Assembly: GCF_009695545.1 (NCBI RefSeq)
Contig: NZ_VUNS01000011.1
Location: 1-64,000, forward strand
DNA length: 64,000 nt
Source: Victivallis lenta
GTDB taxonomy: Bacteria > Verrucomicrobiota > Lentisphaeria > Victivallales > Victivallaceae
Reading direction: 5' to 3'
The notes under the pieces were generated by a model, which was not told the origin of the DNA, made no database searches, and saw only the letters and a list, made by a program, of their open reading frames with translations. Made by a program: the position numbers and the translations under genes. Below are positions 58,664 through 64,000 of the stretch, piece by piece; the first letter of the stretch is position 1, and each line of letters opens with the position of its first letter.

Positions 58664-59365
58664 ATGATGAGCAGTACAGTGGTAGGACATAAGTTTGACA
58701 CGCCGGTTTCGATGGCCGGTTATCCGTTGAAACGACGGGACGAAAACGGAATCTGGCAGAAAGAAGAGCGTTTCCGCATTCAGACCGGTTTGCAGGGAAA
58801 TTACATTCCGGCGCATGGAAGTACCAATTCCGAAGGGATGGTAATCAATGGAGTTGAAATCAATGAAGGTTTGGAGGGCTTTCCGGGAATCAGCGAAGTT
58901 GCATTGACATGGAAATATCCGGACATCAATTCGACATGGAACGGATCGAGCAATGAATATGGAACGACCTACGAATCTGACGCGACCCGCGCCGAAAAAC
59001 GTATCGAAGAACACCCGGATTGGCCGACATTGAGCGCCGACGACCAGACAACACTAAAAGGAGCTTTTTCAACGTTCGTACTTGTTACAATCACTTACCG
59101 GAAAATTCAGAAAAAGAAAAAGTCATCGTTCCGGTTTACCGAAGAAGAAATTGTCGGCAATGTGAACCAGACGGAAGCGCCGTCAGGATTGAGCGGCGCG
59201 ACTGCTGCCAAGTGGATGAATTACGGAAAAAGTATCCGGTTCATTAAGGGGGATTCGGTCGAAATAACCGAAAGTTGGCAATATGACTGGTTCAACTGGA
59301 AAGGAGCCGTTACGCCGACCATGAAACTGACCGATATTGTAAGTTGGGTGAAAAGGAAAAAATAA
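58664..59365 (+). CDS. Tail-tip region protein, unrecognised
   Basis: 233 residues. Contains SFRFTEEEIVGNVNQTEAPS and a beta-rich C-terminus with ESWQYDWFNWKGAVTPTMKL. Starts one base after the tape measure stop (58662). Aromatic-rich, without known motifs. Position suggests a distal tail protein. Family unknown. Confidence 0.5.
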   Translation: MMSSTVVGHKFDTPVSMAGYPLKRRDENGIWQKEERFRIQTGLQGNYIPAHGSTNSEGMVINGVEINEGLEGFPGISEVALTWKYPDINSTWNGSSNEYGTTYESDATRAEKRIEEHPDWPTLSADDQTTLKGAFSTFVLVTITYRKIQKKKKSSFRFTEEEIVGNVNQTEAPSGLSGATAAKWMNYGKSIRFIKGDSVEITESWQYDWFNWKGAVTPTMKLTDIVSWVKRKK

Positions 59366-59366
59366 G

Positions 59367-59747
59367 ATGTTGACTCCGCCTTTGGTGCCGCGCTCTGGCG
59401 ACCCTCTGGAAGCGTCCTGGGCCGCGCAATTGATTCAATGGATCAAAGATGCAGTTATACCGCGCAGCGACGGTGTAACGACCCGTGTTGACGGGAATAT
59501 CATTACTGCGCTCGGCGGAAGTGGAGAAGCCGTTACGCAGAACATTGAACCGAATGTTCCTGTTAGAATCAATGGTGGAAATTCCCTGTCCGGTTATGCT
59601 GTCACGGTTTTCGGTAACGGGCTTGACCAGCCGGCAACAGGACAAGCAACTTTGTTTTTGGTTCAGACAAATTTACAGGCCGATGCACTGTTGCCGGGGG
59701 AAATTGTGCTTGCAAGTCGCAGCTATATGCAGGTTATCGGGGGCTGA
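59367..59747 (+). CDS. Small tail-region protein
   Basis: 126 residues. Starts MLTPPLVPRSGDPLEASWAA; later EPNVPVRINGGNSLSGYAVT and ALLPGEIVLASRSYMQVI form a beta-rich domain. Sits one base after the previous gene. No family recognised. Confidence 0.5.
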   Translation: MLTPPLVPRSGDPLEASWAAQLIQWIKDAVIPRSDGVTTRVDGNIITALGGSGEAVTQNIEPNVPVRINGGNSLSGYAVTVFGNGLDQPATGQATLFLVQTNLQADALLPGEIVLASRSYMQVIGG

Positions 59748-59749
59748 TT

Positions 59750-60916
59750 ATGGCATATATTCTGTTGAAACCGCCGGTTCCCTATTTCAAGATCAAGGGA
59801 CCGAATGGCGTGGAAACTGTGGAATATGCTTCAATATGCAACGATTACACAATGCCATACGTCCAAACAAACGGCAGCTTAGTGCATTACAAATCATCAT
59901 ATTGGGGTGGGCGTTACGTGTTGAGCCAGCTTCGCTATCTTTACCCGGCGTTATCGGTAAATGGTAGTTTTTATCCGTGGTACTTCACTGGGAAAGAAAC
60001 ATATCAATATACGAGTTGTCCAGATATCCCGGACAATTCCAGTTGGAGCGCCAGTTATTGGGGAACCATCGGCGAAATGGATATTACAATGCAAAGCCCG
60101 TATCCCGGCTTTTCTGATGCTATGGCCGGAAGTACAATCCGGATACCGGTTGAATTTATCAAAAAATTCAACGACGGTAATTTCGTCTGCGATGCTGAAA
60201 TGATCGGAGAAACGACAACGCCGGTTATCGTATATCTGAATGTGGAGGCATATTTGCTGGATAACGAGCGGTACGGCAGCAAAGACTATGATTTTGAACG
60301 GAAAGCCAGTGAGGAGGAACGCGCCGGTCTGTATCGCTGGTGTGCAGTGAGAAACGGCCAGAAATATGAAAATGCGGCACCGTATGCGATTGGCAATCCG
60401 GTACATGGAATCACATCCGGTAAACTGAAAGAGAAGTTTGCTGGCGGTTTCTGGAATGGGGGGAATGGCGGCTATTCCAATATTTCCGGCGTTACCGAAG
60501 ATGGAAAGCTGATCGGGACTGTCAGTTTCCGGCAAACCAATATTCAGTTAGAGGTTGATTCGCCGTTGATTTATCAGGCATTCCAGAACGCCAATGCAGC
60601 AGGAACAAAATTTGAAATACCGTGGCTGCAAAATGGCGTACAATACTTTATCGGGCTGTCCCCGGCTGATTTCACCAGCATCGAAGTATTGCAGCAGTTG
60701 AAAGGTCCGGTTTACGCTTTTTCCGGTTACATCAACAGCGATTTCGGCAATATGAAAACCACTTGGACCGGGGTAAATCTGAAGGACGGTGGCGCTTCCG
60801 GTGAAACGCTGATTACTGATTATGTCGGTCACACGTTGCGCTCGTATCATAATTGGGAAAGCACTCCCGGAAAATCTCCCGTTTACCTGGCCAATATCCA
60901 ACAATTCAAGGTTTGA
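59750..60916 (+). CDS. Large tail-region protein, unrecognised
   Basis: 388 residues, Tyr/Trp/Asn/Gly-rich. Segments include SYWGGRYVLSQLRYLYPALS, AYLLDNERYGSKDYDFERKA and PVHGITSGKLKEKFAGGFWN. Starts two bases after the small tail gene. Looks extracellular or virion-type; function unknown. Successive genes share the composition. Confidence 0.5.
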   Translation: MAYILLKPPVPYFKIKGPNGVETVEYASICNDYTMPYVQTNGSLVHYKSSYWGGRYVLSQLRYLYPALSVNGSFYPWYFTGKETYQYTSCPDIPDNSSWSASYWGTIGEMDITMQSPYPGFSDAMAGSTIRIPVEFIKKFNDGNFVCDAEMIGETTTPVIVYLNVEAYLLDNERYGSKDYDFERKASEEERAGLYRWCAVRNGQKYENAAPYAIGNPVHGITSGKLKEKFAGGFWNGGNGGYSNISGVTEDGKLIGTVSFRQTNIQLEVDSPLIYQAFQNANAAGTKFEIPWLQNGVQYFIGLSPADFTSIEVLQQLKGPVYAFSGYINSDFGNMKTTWTGVNLKDGGASGETLITDYVGHTLRSYHNWESTPGKSPVYLANIQQFKV

Positions 60917-60917
60917 T

Positions 60918-62003
60918 ATGTTGCTTTCTACACGATGTGCATTCAATTTGCAGCGGTATAATATTTCCCAGACGCTGTTTTTGTACCTGGAACGCCGAAA
61001 GGGGCAAAAAGATCGCGGTTGGATCGGCAATACGGATAATGGTGTTTTCTGGCCGCTTGATCAATATTTTGCCGATGTGTGCCGCGGAAGTTATCTGTTG
61101 GAACGGAACGGCAGATATTACCGTTTCATTGCGGATGACGAAACCGCCCGGCGGCGGATCGGTAACAACAACTTTTACAAGGGACAGCAGAATTACGATT
61201 GCAAGGAACTTGGCTTGACCTTGCGGAATTGCAGCAATCAGGCGGATCGCTACCACACGGCGACCGGTTGGACGCTTGTGCCGACCGCGCATAAGTGGGA
61301 CAATGTTTTTTATACTGCGGATTATACACAAAAATACGACCCCTACAACAGTCGGTATTGGCCGGTTGTCATGGATGAAAATTGCTGGTTGTACAATCAA
61401 AACAGTAACCGCTATGAAAATGTAGCGAAGAAAGACCCGTTTACGCAGGTGGTATACAACAATACCGGAACAGGATATTATGCAGTTGCCACCGGCACGG
61501 ACAAGAAAAAGTATTTAAAGTGGATGAATCCATTTTCAAAATATATTGAATTGCCGCCGCCGCCCGGTTACGGGGAACAGGAGTTGTATGATAGTATCGG
61601 CGTTCCATACTGGCAGGATACGAGCGACGAAAACAGTTATATCACGATTACGCGAAATTACCTGGCTGACGGGACATGGGAACCGCTGTGCCTTTCCTCT
61701 TATCCCGGCAATATCGATGCCGCGTTAGGCGTGACGGGCTTTTATTCCTTTTGGTATAAAGATGAGGTAATCTATTGGGGGGATTCGGTCGATTCGGCAA
61801 CCTATTTCCGTTGCGGACAGTCGCTTGAAAATTATACGGATTTGGTTTTCGAGCTGGTCAAAGACAAAAATGACAAGCGGGAATTCAAGCGCAGCCGGAT
61901 TGTTGTTGAATTCAAGGGTTCCAGCTATAACATTGATTCAATTATCGGCCGGAGCAGCTATAAAGAAACGTTTTACATTGCGGGTACGGGTGTGGTGTTA
62001 TGA
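60918..62003 (+). CDS. Large tail-region protein, unrecognised
   Basis: 361 residues from ATG 60918 (MLLSTRCAFNLQRYNISQTL), one base after the previous stop. Tyr-rich: RYENVAKKDPFTQVVYNNTG, FYSFWYKDEVIYWGDSVDSA. Likely virion protein of the tail tip or fibre base. No known motif; overlaps the next gene by four bases. Confidence 0.5.
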   Translation: MLLSTRCAFNLQRYNISQTLFLYLERRKGQKDRGWIGNTDNGVFWPLDQYFADVCRGSYLLERNGRYYRFIADDETARRRIGNNNFYKGQQNYDCKELGLTLRNCSNQADRYHTATGWTLVPTAHKWDNVFYTADYTQKYDPYNSRYWPVVMDENCWLYNQNSNRYENVAKKDPFTQVVYNNTGTGYYAVATGTDKKKYLKWMNPFSKYIELPPPPGYGEQELYDSIGVPYWQDTSDENSYITITRNYLADGTWEPLCLSSYPGNIDAALGVTGFYSFWYKDEVIYWGDSVDSATYFRCGQSLENYTDLVFELVKDKNDKREFKRSRIVVEFKGSSYNIDSIIGRSSYKETFYIAGTGVVL

Positions 62004-63001
62004 AAATATTCGGGATTGATGAAACGTTGGATTGGTCAGAAGAGGCGCTGAACCCGCGTGACTGCCGTTATTGGAACTGGTTATGGGCAGCATTGCAGGA
62101 ACGTTGCGCGGTGATTCAGCGCAACGATTTACAATCAAGCATCAAGCAGATGGGAGAACCGTTTACGCCCGGTTGTCCGATGAACTTCAACAAAATCGAT
62201 ATGCTGGAAACCAGTTTGATTACCGCCGCGCAAAACTATGCGTCACCGGACTATATCAATGATGACATGATCGGGGATCAAAATATCTGGCTGCGTTCCC
62301 CATTGTATTCGTATAATGATTTGTGCAATGAATGCGGCTATCATTTCGGCATGTATTCGGCGCGCTGGATGAGACCGGCTGCGTTAAAACATAAAATGCT
62401 GATGCTGAAAAAGCTGGTTCAAATGATGCGGTATTATTGGGATGACAGCAACATGTGCGGGACGGTGGAAAATCCGAATATTGCGATTCACATGAAGCGT
62501 ACCGACCCGAATAAAATCACGTCATATCCGATTACGTTTCATGACGCAATCACCAAGACCACAGATTATTACGAGACCGGCTTTTTCGGTTTCGGCCTGA
62601 TGTATAAATACGTTGTTGCAAATCAAGGCAACATCAATTGGAGCGCATATGGGACGTGTGAAATTACCGCGAAATTCAACCGGTACTGCTACGCATTCGA
62701 TTATGTACTATACGTAATCAGCAGCCAATGCAAATTCAACAATCCGGGCGGCGGGTGGGGGGTGAACGGGAACTATAAAGATAACCTTTACCCGTGGGAG
62801 CCGGATAAGAAAGTGTGGGAACTTGCTGCCGGATCATGGCCGGCCGGAGAACGCTTTTTCTATCATGCCGACATGCCGCCGGAGAAATGGCCGGGCAAGC
62901 GGATTACTGCCCCGGAAACAATCAGACAAGAAGCTGTACAATACGTATATGCGGACGTTTACGGGTTGCTTGACTTTAAAAAATCCATGACTTATTTTTG
63001 A
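62000..63001 (+). CDS. Large tail-region protein, unrecognised
   Basis: 333 residues. MKIFGIDETLDWSEEALNPR, WLRSPLYSYNDLCNECGYHF, MKRTDPNKITSYPITFHDAI. Similar composition to its neighbours, with several Cys. Its stop overlaps the start of intergenic element copy 4. Function unknown; probably baseplate or fibre. Confidence 0.5.
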   Translation: MKIFGIDETLDWSEEALNPRDCRYWNWLWAALQERCAVIQRNDLQSSIKQMGEPFTPGCPMNFNKIDMLETSLITAAQNYASPDYINDDMIGDQNIWLRSPLYSYNDLCNECGYHFGMYSARWMRPAALKHKMLMLKKLVQMMRYYWDDSNMCGTVENPNIAIHMKRTDPNKITSYPITFHDAITKTTDYYETGFFGFGLMYKYVVANQGNINWSAYGTCEITAKFNRYCYAFDYVLYVISSQCKFNNPGGGWGVNGNYKDNLYPWEPDKKVWELAAGSWPAGERFFYHADMPPEKWPGKRITAPETIRQEAVQYVYADVYGLLDFKKSMTYF

Positions 63002-63034
63002 CGTTTCGCCCCCTCCTAAAAAGGGGGCTTTTTC
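62996..63034 (+). promoter_or_regulatory. Intergenic element copy 4
   Basis: TTTTGACGTTTCGCCCCCTC, then a hairpin GCCCCC/GGGGGC around TCCTAAAAA and TTTTT, just before ATG 63035. The hairpin looks like a terminator, yet it sits in the leader of the fibre gene. Best matches copy 1. Confidence 0.6.
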
Positions 63035-64000
63035 ATGTTGTATGCCAACGTGGATACCAAACATTTCGTTCCGATTCCCGGTAATAACAATGTACAGCAG
63101 CCGGAGCAGCGGGACCAGATTATCTATGGGATGCGTGTCGCACTTCGGTTCAAGTTCTGCAATGACGACGGAACGCCGTTTGTCCTGAATGATTCTGATA
63201 CGTTCTGTTGCGGCGGCGATATCAATTTCATCCATGACGATGATTTGATGTTTTACGCCGGGCACGATGATTGCCGGATCGTGTCGGCGGCGGATGGGGA
63301 AATCGAAGTCATGGTTGATTCGACTTCCGATGTGTTCGGGGCCAAAGCTAACCATAGCAATACCCTGATGTATATTCAGGTGAAGCGACACCGCGCCGGC
63401 GACCTCTTGGGCGAAACACTGTTGCAGGATACTGTTTATGCACAACCGGCAGTCATGACAACCGAGGGTGCGCCGACTGCCGCACAGCCGGAGTACACAC
63501 CGACTGCCGGAATGCTGGCAATCATGCGCGCCGGAGAGGAAACGCAATTCGCTGTTGCTGCTGATGCGCCGGATTCGGAATGGAGCGGAGACGCGACCGC
63601 GGAAAGCCGTTGGAAGCGCTCGCGCAATCGTGCTGCCGGCGGGGAATGGAGCGACCCGGAACCGTTGCTCGGCGGACCGCAGGGCGACACCGGGCCGAAA
63701 GGCGACAAGGGCGACAAGGGCGACAAAGGCGATATCGGACCACAGGGGCCGAAAGGGGAACCGGGCAAGGACGGTGCAGACGGTGCAGACGGTGCAGACG
63801 GTGCAGACGGTGCAGACGGTGCCAGTTTCTATACCTACATTGCTTATGCGACCGCCGCGACCGGCGCAGGCTTCTCATTGTCTCCGTCCGGCAGGAAATA
63901 CCGTGCCGAGATCGTTTCACCCGTGCCGCTGGACCCGCCGCAATTGGGTGACTTCTCCGGAGCTGAATGGGTGAAATTTGCGGGCGATGACGGTAAGAAT
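63035..64000 (+). CDS. Tail fibre with collagen-like repeats, cut by the window edge
   Basis: 322 codons to the end of the window, open at the 3' side. N-terminal ~170 residues (MLYANVDTKHFVPIPGNNNV, DDDLMFYAGHDDC, RAGDLLGETLLQDT) may attach to the tail; residues 214-263 form Gly-X-Y repeats (GPKGDKGDKGDKGD and GKDGADGADGADGAD), which trimerise as a collagen-like rod, as in many phage fibres. The last part (FYTYIAYATAATGAGFSLSP) is the start of a receptor-binding or pyocin-knob-like head. Preceded by element copy 4. Confidence 0.75.
   Translation, partial: MLYANVDTKHFVPIPGNNNVQQPEQRDQIIYGMRVALRFKFCNDDGTPFVLNDSDTFCCGGDINFIHDDDLMFYAGHDDCRIVSAADGEIEVMVDSTSDVFGAKANHSNTLMYIQVKRHRAGDLLGETLLQDTVYAQPAVMTTEGAPTAAQPEYTPTAGMLAIMRAGEETQFAVAADAPDSEWSGDATAESRWKRSRNRAAGGEWSDPEPLLGGPQGDTGPKGDKGDKGDKGDIGPQGPKGEPGKDGADGADGADGADGADGASFYTYIAYATAATGAGFSLSPSGRKYRAEIVSPVPLDPPQLGDFSGAEWVKFAGDDGKN
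63770..63823 (+). repeat. Six tandem 9-base units coding Asp-Gly-Ala
   Basis: GACGGTGCA repeated five times and a sixth unit ending GCC, all in frame with the collagen-like segment. Just upstream three GGCGACAAG units code Gly-Asp-Lys. Such arrays can change length by slippage. Confidence 0.85.

Noticed and set aside
63770-63823. Tandem repeats as a CRISPR array
   Set aside because: No spacers; units are in-frame codons of a collagen-like protein.

Overview
The window looks like a chromosomal segment of a Lentisphaerota (Victivallis-like) bacterium. This rests on a polysaccharide-degradation cluster that includes a DUF1559-type prepilin-like protein (motif [14 protein letters not shown]), a very large GH2-like enzyme, a GH106-like enzyme and an AraC/XylR-type regulator, all at roughly 55-60% GC. 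The taxonomy is inference; no rRNA or marker gene is present and I saw no tRNA or CRISPR array.

Region 1 (1-11.9 kb, accessory island, + strand): a DUF3846-like protein, two tandem gamma-glutamylcyclotransferase-fold proteins and a small membrane protein. A tightly overlapping EcoRII/Dcm-type restriction-modification operon follows: HTH protein, cytosine-5 methyltransferase, EcoRII-C endonuclease, Vsr mismatch endonuclease and a TIGR02391-like protein. Then come a Bro-N protein, an XRE-type regulator, a Y-family DNA polymerase with a YolD-like partner, a nucleoside deoxyribosyltransferase-like protein and an MmcQ/YjbR-like protein. The island mixes host defence with DNA-damage functions.

Region 2 (11.9-29.8 kb): two tandem IS66-type accessory ORF remnants; a GH10 xylanase divergent from an AraC regulator; an ArsR-like remnant; and a minus-strand operon that probably starts from a good promoter at 25.6 kb and encodes XylR-type regulator, GH106-like hydrolase, prepilin-like protein, a small exported protein and a 1438-residue GH2-like protein. 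Next is a broken clan GH-A glycosidase and a graveyard of four different transposase remnants (IS4, IS1595, IS5 and an rve-type DDE family).

Region 3 (about 29.9-64 kb, continuing past the window): a siphovirus-type prophage. The minus-strand lysogeny block holds a large serine recombinase, a lipoprotein and a C1/S24 repressor. The early block carries RHH protein, ERF annealing protein, DnaQ-like exonuclease, ERCC4 nuclease, a RecD2 helicase split into two genes around an NrdD-tail-like microprotein, a DnaN-type sliding clamp, a PP-loop protein, a HAD protein, zinc-ribbon proteins, a Toprim/P-loop primase-helicase, iteron-like repeats and a PD-(D/E)XK nuclease. The late block carries an HTH protein, a PLD-like/P-loop kinase fusion, small and large terminase, gpW-like connector, lambda-type portal, S78 protease, HK97-fold capsid, neck and tail genes, a tail chaperone with a -1 frameshift site, tape measure, several unrecognised tail-tip proteins and a collagen-like fibre cut by the window edge.

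Regulatory signals visible in the prophage include two 20-bp operators (TGTAAC-N8-GTTACA), four copies of an intergenic element (TTTTGACGTTT-YKCCC) in the gaps of the late operon, and a strong terminator after the capsid gene.
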